From the NCBI GenBank assembly GCA_022072175.1, contig JAJVIE010000003.1:838001-902000 (forward strand): a stretch of DNA of 64,000 nt, in the 5' to 3' direction. The translations under genes and the position numbers were made by a program. The stretch is from Candidatus Omnitrophota bacterium (GTDB taxonomy: Bacteria; Omnitrophota; Gorgyraeia; 2-02-FULL-51-18). Positions 19,090 through 28,893 of this stretch are shown here, piece after piece (positions within the stretch are counted from its first letter, which is position 1; every line of letters starts with the position of its first letter). The notes under the pieces are model-generated. The model had not been told where the DNA came from. It worked only from the letters and a program-made list of their open reading frames with translations, and did no database searches.

Positions 19090-20001
19090 TCAGACCCGCG
19101 CGGCCTTTCCGGCCGGCGCCCCTTCAGGGTCGTACCGGACCCCTTCGGTCCGCGTCAGCTCGCGGAACTTGCGGATGAAGTCCTTCGTGACCGGTCCCGC
19201 GTTACCCGAACCGATGCGCCGGTTGTCGATCTTGGCCACGGGCACGATCTCGGCGGCCGTGCCGGTGACGAAGACCTCGTCGGCGGTGTACAGGTCATGC
19301 CGCGTGAACGGGGTCTCGATCACCTGGAAACCGGACTTGGCCGCCAGGTCCATCACCGACTGACGGGTGATCCCCTTGAGGATGCCCACGTACGGAGGCG
19401 GCGTGACCAGGCGCTTGCCGCTGACGTAGAAGATGTTCTCGCCCGTGCACTCCGTCACGTAACCCTGCGCGTTGAGCAGGATCGCCTCGTTGAAACCGGC
19501 GTTCGTCGCTTCGATGCGGGCCAGGATGTTGTTGAGATAGTTGAGCGTCTTGAGCTGGGGGTTGAGCGCTTCGGGGTGATTGCGCACCGTCGGACACGTC
19601 ATCAGCTCGAGCCCCTTCTCGTAGAGTTCGCTCGGATACAGCGCGATCTTGTCGGCGATGATGAACACCGTCGCGGTCGGGCATTTACGGGGGTCGAGAC
19701 CGAGATCCCCGGTGCCACGCGTGACCACCAGGCGGATGTAGGCGTCCCGCAGGCGGTTGGCCTGCAACGTTTCGATGACCGCCGCTTCCAGACGCTCGAT
19801 CGGCATCGGGACCTTGAGCATCAGCGTGTGGGCGGATTCGTACAAGCGCACGAGGTGCTCGCGGAGCTTGAAGACCAGCCCGTCGTACGAACGGATGCCC
19901 TCAAAAACACCGTCGCCGTACAGCAATCCGTGATCGAACACGCTAACGACGGCCTGCTCCTTGGGCACGAGGCGGTCGTTCAGGTAGATCTGCAGACTCA
20001 T
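19090..20001 (-). CDS. ilvE: Branched-chain amino acid aminotransferase
   Basis: Fold-type IV PLP aminotransferase of 303 aa interconverting Leu/Ile/Val and their keto acids with 2-oxoglutarate. The PLP lysine is in QLKTLNYLNN, and ECTGENIFYV and TGTAAEIVPV are the typical cofactor-binding motifs. YGDGVFEGIRSY matches the N-terminal IlvE signature. The ATG 19999-20001 is preceded by AAGGAGGACCG and overlaps the lolD stop (ATGA); an extension into lolD was rejected. A D-amino-acid or aminodeoxychorismate lyase role is less likely given the EGIR motif. Confidence 0.92.
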   Translation of the reverse strand: MSLQIYLNDRLVPKEQAVVSVFDHGLLYGDGVFEGIRSYDGLVFKLREHLVRLYESAHTLMLKVPMPIERLEAAVIETLQANRLRDAYIRLVVTRGTGDLGLDPRKCPTATVFIIADKIALYPSELYEKGLELMTCPTVRNHPEALNPQLKTLNYLNNILARIEATNAGFNEAILLNAQGYVTECTGENIFYVSGKRLVTPPPYVGILKGITRQSVMDLAAKSGFQVIETPFTRHDLYTADEVFVTGTAAEIVPVAKIDNRRIGSGNAGPVTKDFIRKFRELTRTEGVRYDPEGAPAGKAARV

Positions 20002-20717
20002 CGGTCCTCCTTGGGACGTGCCGTGCCGGACGGCCGCCATGACTTGCCCACCAGTTCCCAGACGCGCGTGGCGCGCGCGGCCAGCCTCTCGTCGTGCGTG
20101 ACGATCACGACCGTCCTGCCCTTCTGCCGGTAAAGACGCTCGATCAATTCCGAGATCCCCGACGCCGTTCCGGGATCGAGGTTGCCCGTCGGTTCGTCGC
20201 AGAACACGATCTCCGGATCGTTGACGACCGCCCTGGCGATCGCGGCGCGCTGTTGCTCCCCGCCCGACAACTCGCTCGGATAGTGCCCGGCTCTCTCGGT
20301 CAGCCCAACCTCCGCGAGCGCCAAGGCCGCCTTCTGAGCCGCCTCCGGCTCGGAGCGGCCCGCCACCAGGAGCGGGACCATCACGTTCTCGAGCGCCGTG
20401 AACTCTGGCAGTAGATGGTAGGCCTGGAACACGAAACCCACCCCGTTTGCCCGCAATCTTGCTTTTTCGGCCTCGCCGAGCCGGCCCAACTCTTTGCCGA
20501 GCAAGCGGACCGCGCCTTCAGTGGGCCGATCCAGTCCCGATAAGAGATTCAAAAGAGTGCTCTTACCGCATCCGGACGGTCCGATCACCGCGATGCCCTC
20601 TCCCTTGTAGACCGAGAGGGAAATGTCGCTTAATATTTTAAGACTATTACTACCATCCCAGTATATCTTAGCCAGTCCGACCGCTTCAATAACTGTTTGG
20701 CGTCCGGCCTCACTCAT
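19998..20717 (-). CDS. lolD: Lipoprotein-releasing ABC transporter ATPase LolD
   Basis: 239-aa ATPase of the inner-membrane complex that extracts outer-membrane lipoproteins. Walker A is GPSGCGKST (about residue 42), Q-loop FQAYHLLPEFTALENV is typical of LolD, signature LSGGEQQR, Walker B IVFCDEPTGNLD. It overlaps the permease gene by 8 nt. Codons for about residues 15-35 (20615-20680) are conspicuously AT-rich compared with the rest of the window. Confidence 0.94.
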   Translation of the reverse strand: MSEAGRQTVIEAVGLAKIYWDGSNSLKILSDISLSVYKGEGIAVIGPSGCGKSTLLNLLSGLDRPTEGAVRLLGKELGRLGEAEKARLRANGVGFVFQAYHLLPEFTALENVMVPLLVAGRSEPEAAQKAALALAEVGLTERAGHYPSELSGGEQQRAAIARAVVNDPEIVFCDEPTGNLDPGTASGISELIERLYRQKGRTVVIVTHDERLAARATRVWELVGKSWRPSGTARPKEDR

Positions 20718-21894
20718 AACGCAAAGCCCTCGTCGCTTCGAGCCGGGAGGCGGTCCAGGCCGGATAGAATGCGGACACCAGGCTCAACCCGACGGCCACC
20801 GCCAGCACCATCGCGCTATCCGTCCAGCTCATCCGCACGGGCAACCGGTCCAGGTAGTAGATCTCTCGCGGCAGGTCGATGAGGCTGTACCGGGCCAGGA
20901 TCGCGCACAGGCCGGTCCCCACGGCAAAACCGGCCAAAGCCCCTCCGGCCCCGATCAAGAGTCCGTTGAACGCGAACACGCGCAGGATCAGCGACGGTGG
21001 AGCGCCGACCGCTTTGAGGACCCCGATATCCCGCGTCTTGTCCATGACCAGGAGCGTCAGACTACCCGCGATGTTGAGGCAGGCCACCAGGATGATGAGC
21101 GCCAGGATCAGGAACATGACGGCCTTCTCGAGCTTGAGCGCGCCGAAGAGCGTCCGGTTGAGCTCCATCCACGTGAGCACCGTGTGTCCGCCGCCGAGGG
21201 CTTTCTGCACGGCTTTCTTGATCTCCGGCGCGCGGTCGGCGTCGCGTAAGCGCAAGGAAAGCCCCTGGACCTCATTGGGACGCAGATCGAACAGCTCCCT
21301 GCCGGTGGCCAGATTGGTAATAACGAGATTGGCGTCATAGTCGTACATGCCGGACGAATAGAGACCCTCGACCGTCACCACGATCGGCTTGTCGACGTAC
21401 TGGCTGGCGAGCTTGATCTCGGAACCCAGGCGGAGTCCCGCGCGCTTGGCCAGTTCCGTGCCGACCACCACGCGACGCGGCTGGATCGTGAGCGTACCCT
21501 GCTTGAGATAGGAGCGGAACCTCGAGACGCTCGCCTCGGCGGACGGATCGACGCCTCGCACCAGGATGCCGGAGGCCCACTCCCCGCGCTGGACGAGCGC
21601 CTGACCCTCGATGTACGGGGAGACCGCCTCGACACCGGGTACCGCGCGCAGGCTCGAGGCGATGCGGTCCGGCCCTTCGAGCGGCGCGGGCGCCTCGACC
21701 AGGATGTGGGCCCTCATGCCGATGATGCGCTGTTTGAGGTCCTCGTCAAAACCGCTCATGACGGCCAGCACCACGATCAAGGCCGCCACGCCGACGGCCA
21801 CACCGAGCACGGAGACGGTCGCGGTCACCCCGACGAACGGATGCCTGCGCCGCGACCAGAGGTACCGGCGGGCCAGGAACCACTCCGCGGCCAA
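20710..21894 (-). CDS. Lipoprotein-releasing ABC transporter permease LolC/LolE
   Basis: 394-aa permease with four membrane helices (about residues 22-45, 275-300, 322-345, 365-388), a large periplasmic MacB-like domain between the first two, and a C-terminal FtsX domain. The N-terminal EWFLARRYLWSRRR and VMSGFDEDLKQRI are characteristic of LolC/E. Only one permease gene is present, so the complex may use a homodimer (LolF-like). The only available start is a TTG at 21892-21894, 3 nt after the lysS stop. Confidence 0.93.
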   Translation of the reverse strand: MAAEWFLARRYLWSRRRHPFVGVTATVSVLGVAVGVAALIVVLAVMSGFDEDLKQRIIGMRAHILVEAPAPLEGPDRIASSLRAVPGVEAVSPYIEGQALVQRGEWASGILVRGVDPSAEASVSRFRSYLKQGTLTIQPRRVVVGTELAKRAGLRLGSEIKLASQYVDKPIVVTVEGLYSSGMYDYDANLVITNLATGRELFDLRPNEVQGLSLRLRDADRAPEIKKAVQKALGGGHTVLTWMELNRTLFGALKLEKAVMFLILALIILVACLNIAGSLTLLVMDKTRDIGVLKAVGAPPSLILRVFAFNGLLIGAGGALAGFAVGTGLCAILARYSLIDLPREIYYLDRLPVRMSWTDSAMVLAVAVGLSLVSAFYPAWTASRLEATRALRYE

Positions 21895-21897
21895 GGC

Positions 21898-23379
21898 CTA
21901 GGCCTCGGCGCGGGAGCGAACGCGCTCGTTCTTGAGCTGAGGGAAGAGAATGACCTCGCGGATGGAGGCCTGCCCCGTGAGGACCATGACGAGGCGATCG
22001 ATGCCGATGCCCAGCCCGCCGGCCGGCGGCATGCCGTGCTCCAGCGCGTAGATGAAATCCTCATCGAGCGTGTCGGCGGTCGCCTGGCGCCCCTTATCGG
22101 CCAGCTCGGCCATCAACCGCTCACGCTGTTCGAGCGGATCATTGAGCTCCGAGTAACCGTTGGCGACCTCCATGCCGCCGACGTACAGCTCGAAGCGCTC
22201 GCTGATGAGGGGTTCATCCTTCTTCTTCTTGGCCAGCGGACACAGCTCGGTGAAATAATCCGTGACGAAAACAGGGCGTACGGTGTCGCCTTCGGTCTTG
22301 AGCTCGCTGTCGAGCAGGTCCGCGACGATGTTGATGACCTGGGTCCGGGAGATCTCCTTGTTACCGCCGAGATCGATGCCGCGCTTCTTGAGCTTGTCCA
22401 CCCAGGCGGCGGTCTCATCATCGGGCAGGATGCCGAGGCGTTCCTTCATGAGCTTGGCGAAAGACACGCGCTCCCAACGGGACAGGTCCAGACGGCGCCC
22501 CTCGGACTCGATGACCAGCGTGCCAAGGGTCTCTTCGGCGGCGCGGCGCACGATCCTCTCGGTCAGCGCCATCACGTCCTCGACGTCGTGATAGGCCGTA
22601 TAGACCTCGAGCATCGTGAACTCGGGATTGTGCCGGGTCGAGATCCCCTCGTTGCGGAAGCTCTTGTTGATCTCGTACACCCTGTCATACCCGCCGACCA
22701 GCAGGCGCTTCAGGTACAGCTCGGGGGCCACACGCAGGAAAAGAGGCATATCGAGCGCCTCATGATGGGTCTTGAAGGGCTTACCGGCCGCCCCGCCGGG
22801 GATCGGATGCATCATCGGCGTCTCGACCTCGAGGTATCCTTCCTCGTCCAGCGTGCGGCGCACGGACCGGATGATGCGCGAACGCTTGCGGAAGATCTCG
22901 CGCGTCTCCTCATTGGCCATAAGGTCCAAGTAGCGGTGGCGGTGCCTCAGCTCGACGTCCTTGAGGCCGTGCCATTTCTCGGGCATGGGCCTGACGCTCT
23001 TGGCCAGCGGGGTGATCTGGCGCGCGCGGACCGAGATCTCCCCGGTCCGGGTCTTGAAGAGCTCGCCGGAGACACCGACGATGTCGCCGAGATCAAGGTT
23101 GTCCACCAGCTCCTTGAGGGCGGGTTCGAGTTCGTCCTTCTTGAGATAGACCTGGATGCGGCCGGTCTCGTCGCGCAGATCGGCGAAAGTACTCTTGCCC
23201 ATCACGCGCATCGCCGTCAGGCGGCCCGCGGTCCGCACGGACTTGTTCTCCTCGTAGCCCTCCACCAGCTGTCCGATGGGAGTCTTGTCGAAACGCCTGC
23301 CGAAAACATCCCAACCGGCGGCTCGCAGCGCATCAAGCTTGCGCAGGCGATCTTTGACCAGGTCGTTGATCTCGTTCAT
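21898..23379 (-). CDS. lysS: Lysyl-tRNA synthetase (class II)
   Basis: Class II synthetase of 493 aa. An N-terminal OB-fold anticodon domain (about 55-160) precedes a catalytic core with motif 2 FRNEGISTRHNPEFTMLE (about 265) and motif 3 GLGIGIDRLVM near the C-terminus. First gene of the long operon that runs to the left edge; its leader is short (about 30 nt) and carries a consensus promoter. Confidence 0.97.
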   Translation of the reverse strand: MNEINDLVKDRLRKLDALRAAGWDVFGRRFDKTPIGQLVEGYEENKSVRTAGRLTAMRVMGKSTFADLRDETGRIQVYLKKDELEPALKELVDNLDLGDIVGVSGELFKTRTGEISVRARQITPLAKSVRPMPEKWHGLKDVELRHRHRYLDLMANEETREIFRKRSRIIRSVRRTLDEEGYLEVETPMMHPIPGGAAGKPFKTHHEALDMPLFLRVAPELYLKRLLVGGYDRVYEINKSFRNEGISTRHNPEFTMLEVYTAYHDVEDVMALTERIVRRAAEETLGTLVIESEGRRLDLSRWERVSFAKLMKERLGILPDDETAAWVDKLKKRGIDLGGNKEISRTQVINIVADLLDSELKTEGDTVRPVFVTDYFTELCPLAKKKKDEPLISERFELYVGGMEVANGYSELNDPLEQRERLMAELADKGRQATADTLDEDFIYALEHGMPPAGGLGIGIDRLVMVLTGQASIREVILFPQLKNERVRSRAEA

Positions 23380-23415
23380 AACTTGTTCGTGTCCCTTAAG
23401 TTAGAGTGTCAGCCC

Positions 23416-23444
23416 ATTATAGGTTGGGCCCGGAGGACTGTCAA
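23416..23444 (-). promoter_or_regulatory. Sigma-70 promoter upstream of lysS
   Basis: On the minus strand TTGACA (23444-23439) and TATAAT (23421-23416) are separated by exactly 17 nt: a full match to the consensus of the primary sigma factor. It lies in the 79-nt gap between lysS and lnt, and transcription would start about 30 nt before the lysS ATG. It probably drives the whole lysS-to-thiL gene run. Confidence 0.9.
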
Positions 23445-23458
23445 CGCGCTCCAAGACC

Positions 23459-25078
23459 TCACAGCCTTGCGTAGCGCTCGTCCACCCAACGACGACGAAC
23501 GGCCCAGACCAGAACGACTCCGCACAGCAGCAGGAACACATCGCCGTAGCGGGTGTAGAACGTGCGGTCCGCCAACGGCACGATACCCAGCACCGCATGG
23601 CCGGTCACCCCGACCTCGCGGCCCTCATCGTTCACCGAGGCCAGCGGCCTGCCGGACGGCGAGATGAAGCAGGACCAGCCGGTGTTGGCGGCTCGGATGA
23701 CGTAGCGCCGGTTCTCCACCGCCCTGAAGATCGAAGCTTGTCCGTGCTGGTAAGGGGCCGTCGTGTTACCGAACCAGGCATCGTTGGTGATGTTGACGAG
23801 GAAGTGCGCTCCTCCGCGGACGAACTGGCGGACCAGGCCCGGGAAGATGTCCTCGTAGCAGATGAGCACGGCGAAACGCGCCGACTGCGGGTCGGCGGGC
23901 GACAACGCGAAGACCTTATGTTCGCGCCCGCGGCTGAACTGTCCGATCTCGAAGAAGCGCCTCAGGAACGATAGCGCAGGTTCCATCGGGATGTACTCGC
24001 CGAACGGCACCAGATGCATCTTGCTGTAGCGCCCCTGCTCCTCGCCGTCGGGGGCGTACAGGATCGCGCTATTGAAGAAACGCAGTCCCTGCCTCTCCAG
24101 GTCGCTCAGCGTCGGAGCGCCGACCAACAGCGACGTCGCCGAGTGCCGCGCCAGACTTCGCAGCTGCACCGCCATCATCGGCTCGTCCTCCAGATACCCC
24201 GGGAACGATGTCTCGGGCCAGACGATCAGACGGACCTTCTCGAGAGCCGCCATGAAGGTCAGGCGCTTGTACTTCTCGAAGATGATCGACTTGATCCGGG
24301 CGTCCCACTTCTGGTCCTGGGGGATGTTGCCCTGAAGGACCGCGATCCGCAGCGCGCGCTCGGGCGATCGCTCGGCCAACCGCGCAACGGCGTCATAACG
24401 GACCAGCCGCGAGATCCCGTAACCCAGCACGGCCGCGCTGATCGCGGCCAGCAGAGCCCCCAGCACCAGCGCCTGACGCCAACGCGCGGCCGCTCCGGCG
24501 CAGGACTCCAGCGCGCGGTCCTTGCCCACGAGCGTCTTGAGGAGCTTGAACAACAGCACGTTGACGGCCATCACGTAAGCGCTGACGCCGTAAGCGCCGG
24601 TCAGGTCCGCGATCTGGATGGCCACGGGGTTGCCCCACTGCGTGTATCCGAGCAGCGCCCAGGGGAGCCCGCCGATCAACCATCCGCGGAGGGCTTCGAG
24701 GAGCACCCAGGCCGAACACACCGTGAGCATCGATCCGCAATGACGGCGCAGGAGGACCTGGAACACCGCGGCGGACGGGTTCATGTGCTTGACCGACGCG
24801 ACGGCGAACACCGCGTGATAGCACGCCAGATAGGCCGCCAGCACCACGAACCCGAGGACATTGACGTAGCTGATCCAGTACCCGAGCGCGGCGAAGTAGA
24901 CGCAACCGTGCGCCAGGCCGTAGCGGAAAGCCTCGCTACCGCTCAACCGGTCGATGGCGAAGAAGAACGGCACGAAAGCCACGTAGGCCAGCGGCCAGAG
25001 CGCGGAGAAGTGGTACGGCAGCACCAGGAGCGCCGCCGATAGGAGCAGAAGGCAGGCCCGGGCCAAACGGATCAACAT
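23459..25078 (-). CDS. lnt: Apolipoprotein N-acyltransferase
   Basis: 539-aa membrane enzyme adding the third acyl chain to lipoproteins, needed for Lol export. About seven or eight membrane helices occupy residues 1-225, then a nitrilase-like periplasmic domain: catalytic Glu in VWPETSFPG, Lys in SKMHLVPFGEY, Cys in LICYEDIFPGL. A final helix anchors the C-terminus. lnt follows secA by 16 nt and precedes the Lol genes, so lipoprotein export functions are clustered. Confidence 0.96.
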   Translation of the reverse strand: MLIRLARACLLLLSAALLVLPYHFSALWPLAYVAFVPFFFAIDRLSGSEAFRYGLAHGCVYFAALGYWISYVNVLGFVVLAAYLACYHAVFAVASVKHMNPSAAVFQVLLRRHCGSMLTVCSAWVLLEALRGWLIGGLPWALLGYTQWGNPVAIQIADLTGAYGVSAYVMAVNVLLFKLLKTLVGKDRALESCAGAAARWRQALVLGALLAAISAAVLGYGISRLVRYDAVARLAERSPERALRIAVLQGNIPQDQKWDARIKSIIFEKYKRLTFMAALEKVRLIVWPETSFPGYLEDEPMMAVQLRSLARHSATSLLVGAPTLSDLERQGLRFFNSAILYAPDGEEQGRYSKMHLVPFGEYIPMEPALSFLRRFFEIGQFSRGREHKVFALSPADPQSARFAVLICYEDIFPGLVRQFVRGGAHFLVNITNDAWFGNTTAPYQHGQASIFRAVENRRYVIRAANTGWSCFISPSGRPLASVNDEGREVGVTGHAVLGIVPLADRTFYTRYGDVFLLLCGVVLVWAVRRRWVDERYARL

Positions 25079-25094
25079 GAACGGAGGTCGGCCG

Positions 25095-27686
25095 TCAGCG
25101 GCCGTGGCATTTCTTGTACTTCTTGCCGCTGCCGCACGGACAGTCGTCGTTGCGCCCGACCTTTTGGCCGTGCGTGACGGTATTGCCCTTCACCGGCGCT
25201 TCCGGAGCGCCGGCCTCGTCCTCGAGGGCCTGGTCCAACTGGGAACGATCGGGCCGGGCCATCGTGACCGGAGCGGCCTCCGGGTGGATGAACTGGAGCG
25301 GGGATTTCCGGCGTTCCGGCTGGGCCTGCGGGGCCGGGGGCCGGCCTTCTTGGCCGGCCACGGGCTGCACCCTGAACAAGAACGTCAGCGCGTCCTCCTG
25401 AATGGCCAGGATCATCCGCTGGAACGCCTCGAAAGCCTCGCGCTTGTACTCCACCAGGGGGTCCTTCTGTCCGTAGCCGCGCAGACCGATGCCTTCGCGC
25501 AGGTCGTCCATGCCCCTCAAGTGTTCCTTCCATTTGGAATCGACGACATCCAGCAGCACCATGCGTTCCAGATGACGCATGAAGGGCGCCCCGATCTCGG
25601 TCTCTTTGCGATCATAGGCCTGACGGGCGCGAGAGGCGATCTCCTCGCCCAACACCTCGGTCTCCGATCCCTGCAATCCTTCAACGTCGATGGGGAAAGC
25701 ACGCCGAACGCTCTCGGCGAACTCCTTGAAACCCTCCCCTTCGTCGTCCGGCCGGTAGGATGAAGCCAGCGCCCGCGCCGTCTCGTCGATCATGCCGAGG
25801 TAGTGTTCGCGCAGGTCCTCGCCTTCGAGGACCTTGCGGCGTTCCTCATAGATGACCTCGCGCTGGCGGTTCATCACATTGTCGTAATCGAGCAGGTGCT
25901 TACGGATCTCGAAGTTCCTCGACTCCACGCGTCTCTGGGCGGTGCCGATGGCGTTGGTGACCAGCGGATGCTCGATCTCCTGACCCTCCTCCATTCCCAG
26001 GCGCTGCATGAGCCCTGAGATGCGGTCGGAGCCGAAGATGCGCATCAGATCGTCCTCGAGCGAGAGATAGAACCGCGAGGAGCCGGGGTCGCCCTGACGG
26101 CCGGAGCGGCCGCGCAGCTGGTTGTCGATGCGCCGGGCCTCGTGACGCTCGGTGCCGATGACATGCAGGCCTCCGAGCTCGGCGACGCCCTCTCCGAGCA
26201 GGATGTCCGTGCCGCGGCCGGCCATATTGGTGGCGATGGTGACCTGCGAACGCTGACCTGCCTGCTTGATGATCTCGGCCTCCATCTCGTGGTATTTGGC
26301 ATTGAGAACGTTGTGCAGGACGTGCGACTTGCGCAGCATCTGGCTCAAGCGCTCGGACTTCTCGATGGACACCGTGCCGACGAGCACCGGCTGTCCGGTC
26401 TTGTGGCGCTCGGCGATCTCGGCGACGACGGCCTGGAACTTCTCCCGCTCCGTACGGTAGACGCGGTCGGGGTGATTGAGACGCTTGATCGGCCTGTTGG
26501 TCGGGATGACGACGACGCCGAGCTTGTAGATCTCGTGGAACTCGTGCTGCTCGGTCAGCGCGGTGCCGGTCATGCCCGCGAGCTTCTTGTACATGCGGAA
26601 ATAGTTCTGGAACGTCACGGTCGCCAGCGTCTGGTTCTCCTCCTCGACCGTCACGCCCTCCTTGGCCTCGAGGGCCTGATGCAGGCCGTCCGAATACCTC
26701 CGGCCGGGCATCAGGCGCCCGGTGAACTCATCGACGATGATGACCTGACCGTCCTTGACGACATAATCGACGTCCTTCTTGAAGAGCGCGTGCGCCCTCA
26801 GGGCTTGGTTGACGTGGTGCACCAGCTCGACGTTGGCGGGGTCATAGAGGTTGTCCACCGCCAGCTCGGACTCCACCTTGCGCACCCCCTTGTCTGTGAG
26901 CGAGACGGTGCGGGTCTTCTCCTCGATCTGATAGTCCTGGTCCTTGACCAGGCCGGGGATGATCTTGTCGATCCGGTAGTACTTGTCCGTGGACTCCTCG
27001 CTCGGACCGGAGATGATCAGCGGCGTACGCGCTTCATCGATGAGGATGCTGTCCACCTCGTCGACGATCGCGTAGTTGAGGGGGCGCTGCACGCGGTGCT
27101 CGATGCGCCGCACCATGTTGTCACGGAGATAGTCGAACCCGAACTCGTTGTTCGTCCCGTACGTGATGTCGCATCCGTACGCCTGCTGGCGGTCCGTGGG
27201 GGTCGAACCGTGCTGGATGACGCCGATGGTCAGGCCGAGGTACTCGTAGAGCGGCCCCATCCACTCGCGGTCGCGGCGCGCCAGGTAGTCGTTGACCGTC
27301 ACCACGTGCACGCCCTTGCCTTCGAGCGCGTTGAGGTACACCGGCAGGGTCGCCACCAGGGTCTTGCCCTCACCGGTGGTCATCTCCGAGATCTTGCCTC
27401 GGTGGAGCACGATCCCGCCGATCAGCTGGACGTCGAAATGCCTCATCTTGAGCACGCGCTTGCCGGCCTCGCGGACCACGGCGAAGGCTTCCGGCAACAG
27501 GTCCTCGAGCGTCGCCCCCTGACGCAGACGCTCGCGGAACTCCGCCGTCTTGGCCCGCAGGGCCTCATCGGACAACCCGGTCACGGACGGTTCCAGGGCG
27601 TTGATCCGTTCGACCAGCGGTCGGATCGAGCGCAGGATACGGTCGTTCTGCGTGCCGAAGATACTCTTGAGGACCCAGCCGATCAT
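25095..27686 (-). CDS. secA: Preprotein translocase ATPase SecA
   Basis: Motor of the Sec pathway, 863 aa. Walker A is TGEGKT (about residue 102), DEAD-like [16 protein letters not shown] about 207-222, and the helicase motif [14 protein letters not shown]. The C-terminus has a SEC-C zinc motif [13 protein letters not shown] preceded by a variable linker, which usually means SecB or ribosome interaction is possible. It follows prfB by 9 nt. Confidence 0.98.
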   Translation of the reverse strand: MIGWVLKSIFGTQNDRILRSIRPLVERINALEPSVTGLSDEALRAKTAEFRERLRQGATLEDLLPEAFAVVREAGKRVLKMRHFDVQLIGGIVLHRGKISEMTTGEGKTLVATLPVYLNALEGKGVHVVTVNDYLARRDREWMGPLYEYLGLTIGVIQHGSTPTDRQQAYGCDITYGTNNEFGFDYLRDNMVRRIEHRVQRPLNYAIVDEVDSILIDEARTPLIISGPSEESTDKYYRIDKIIPGLVKDQDYQIEEKTRTVSLTDKGVRKVESELAVDNLYDPANVELVHHVNQALRAHALFKKDVDYVVKDGQVIIVDEFTGRLMPGRRYSDGLHQALEAKEGVTVEEENQTLATVTFQNYFRMYKKLAGMTGTALTEQHEFHEIYKLGVVVIPTNRPIKRLNHPDRVYRTEREKFQAVVAEIAERHKTGQPVLVGTVSIEKSERLSQMLRKSHVLHNVLNAKYHEMEAEIIKQAGQRSQVTIATNMAGRGTDILLGEGVAELGGLHVIGTERHEARRIDNQLRGRSGRQGDPGSSRFYLSLEDDLMRIFGSDRISGLMQRLGMEEGQEIEHPLVTNAIGTAQRRVESRNFEIRKHLLDYDNVMNRQREVIYEERRKVLEGEDLREHYLGMIDETARALASSYRPDDEGEGFKEFAESVRRAFPIDVEGLQGSETEVLGEEIASRARQAYDRKETEIGAPFMRHLERMVLLDVVDSKWKEHLRGMDDLREGIGLRGYGQKDPLVEYKREAFEAFQRMILAIQEDALTFLFRVQPVAGQEGRPPAPQAQPERRKSPLQFIHPEAAPVTMARPDRSQLDQALEDEAGAPEAPVKGNTVTHGQKVGRNDDCPCGSGKKYKKCHGR

Positions 27687-27695
27687 GACATCTCC

Positions 27696-28821
27696 TTATT
27701 GAGGTCTTGTTTTGGCGCCCGAAGAACCTGTCTTGCGCAAGTAGGCCTCGAGGAACGCGTCCAGGTCGCCGTCCAGCACGCCCTGCGCGTCCGAGGTTTC
27801 GTGATCCGTCCGGTGGTCCTTGACGAGATTGTAGGGATGCAGGACGTACGAACGGATCTGACTGCCCCAGGCGATCTCCTGTTTCTCGCCGTAGGCCTTC
27901 TGCTGCTCCTCGAAGCGCTTGGCCATCTCCTTGTCGTGGATCCGGCTCTTGAGGATCTTGAGCGCCGTGGCCTTGTTCTTGAGCTGGGAGCGCTCGTTCT
28001 GGCACTGTACGACGATCCCCGTCGGCAGGTGGGTGATGCGCACCGCGGAGTCCGTCGTGTTGACACCCTGCCCGCCCTTGCCCTGCGAGCGGAACACGTC
28101 GATACGCAGCTCGGACTCCTTGATATCGATCTTGATGTCGTCGTCGACCTCGGGGATCACCTCCACCGAACAGAACGACGTGTGCCGCCTCTTGTTGGCG
28201 TCGAAGGGCGAGATGCGGACCAGCCGGTGCACGCCGTTCTCGGACCTGAGGTAGCCGTAGGCGAAGGCGCCCTGCACCAGGAGCGTCACGTTCTTGACCC
28301 CCGCTTCTTCGCCCGGCAGGAGATCGAGCGTCTCGATCTTGTAGGACTGGTCCTCGGCCCAGCGTGAGTACATGCGCAGCAGCATCGACACCCAATCGCA
28401 GGACTCGGTCCCGCCCGCTCCGGCGTTGATGCTGAGGATCGCGTTGTTGCGGTCCTCGGGTCCGCTGAGGAGCTTCTGGAACTCGAGCAGTTCGATCCGT
28501 TTGGAGAGCTCTCCGGCCTCGCGCACCACGTGCCCCAGCGAGTCCTCGTCCCCGTCCTCGACGATGGACAAAAGGCCCTTGAGCTCGTTCTGCTGGCTCT
28601 GGAGCTCGATGTAGGGCGTGACCTGGTTCTTGAGGGACTTCAGTTCCTGGATGACGGGATTGCGGCGCTCGTCCGGGCGGGTCCAGAAATCCTGGAGCGC
28701 GATCTCGTGCTCGAGCTCTCCGATGCGGGACACCAGGCGTTCGACGTCAAAGAAACCTCCCCAACGCATTGAGCCTTTCGGTCGCGGCGTTGATGCTTTC
28801 GAGGATGTCTTGTTTCTTCAT
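27696..28821 (-). CDS. prfB: Peptide chain release factor 2, made by programmed +1 frameshift
   Basis: Recognises UGA and UAA. Translation starts at ATG 28819-28821, reads 24 codons ending ...GRFL, meets an in-frame TGA (28749-28747) and must shift +1 to continue with D-V-E-R-L to the stop at 27696, giving about 374 aa. The distal frame alone has an apparent start 6 codons before the shift, but the N-terminal RF2 helix lies in the short frame. SPF tripeptide (ISPF) and catalytic GGQ (SQGKGGQGVN) identify RF2. Good GGAGG site before the ATG. Confidence 0.96.
28746..28762 (-). promoter_or_regulatory. prfB autoregulatory frameshift site
   Basis: Read on the minus strand the site is GGGGAGG, TTT, CTT, TGA, C. 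An internal Shine-Dalgarno-like GGGGAGG (28762-28756) lies 3 nt before the slippery CTT, the stop is TGA, and C follows it. This is the arrangement of the classic RF2 site (SD, 3 nt, CUU UGA C), where low RF2 lets the ribosome slip to +1. Confidence 0.95.
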
Positions 28822-28848
28822 ACGGCCTCCGGTGCCATCGGTCGGGAG

Positions 28849-28859
28849 ATTCTATCATC
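28849..28859 (-). promoter_or_regulatory. Possible extended -10 promoter for prfB-secA-lnt
   Basis: Minus strand TGATAGAAT (TAGAAT at 28854-28849 with TG one base before it) lies in the 72-nt gap between the kinase gene and prfB. The -35 position (GTGTAA) is poor, so this would be an extended -10 promoter. A small ATCCGC/GCGGAT inverted repeat overlaps its upstream side. Confidence 0.4.
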
Positions 28860-28893
28860 CGCGGGCGCGGATTACACGGACTATCGGGCGGCC

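Noticed and set aside
28747-28749. In-frame TGA near the start of prfB read as a pseudogene mutation
   Set aside because: It is the programmed frameshift stop with all expected flanking signals.
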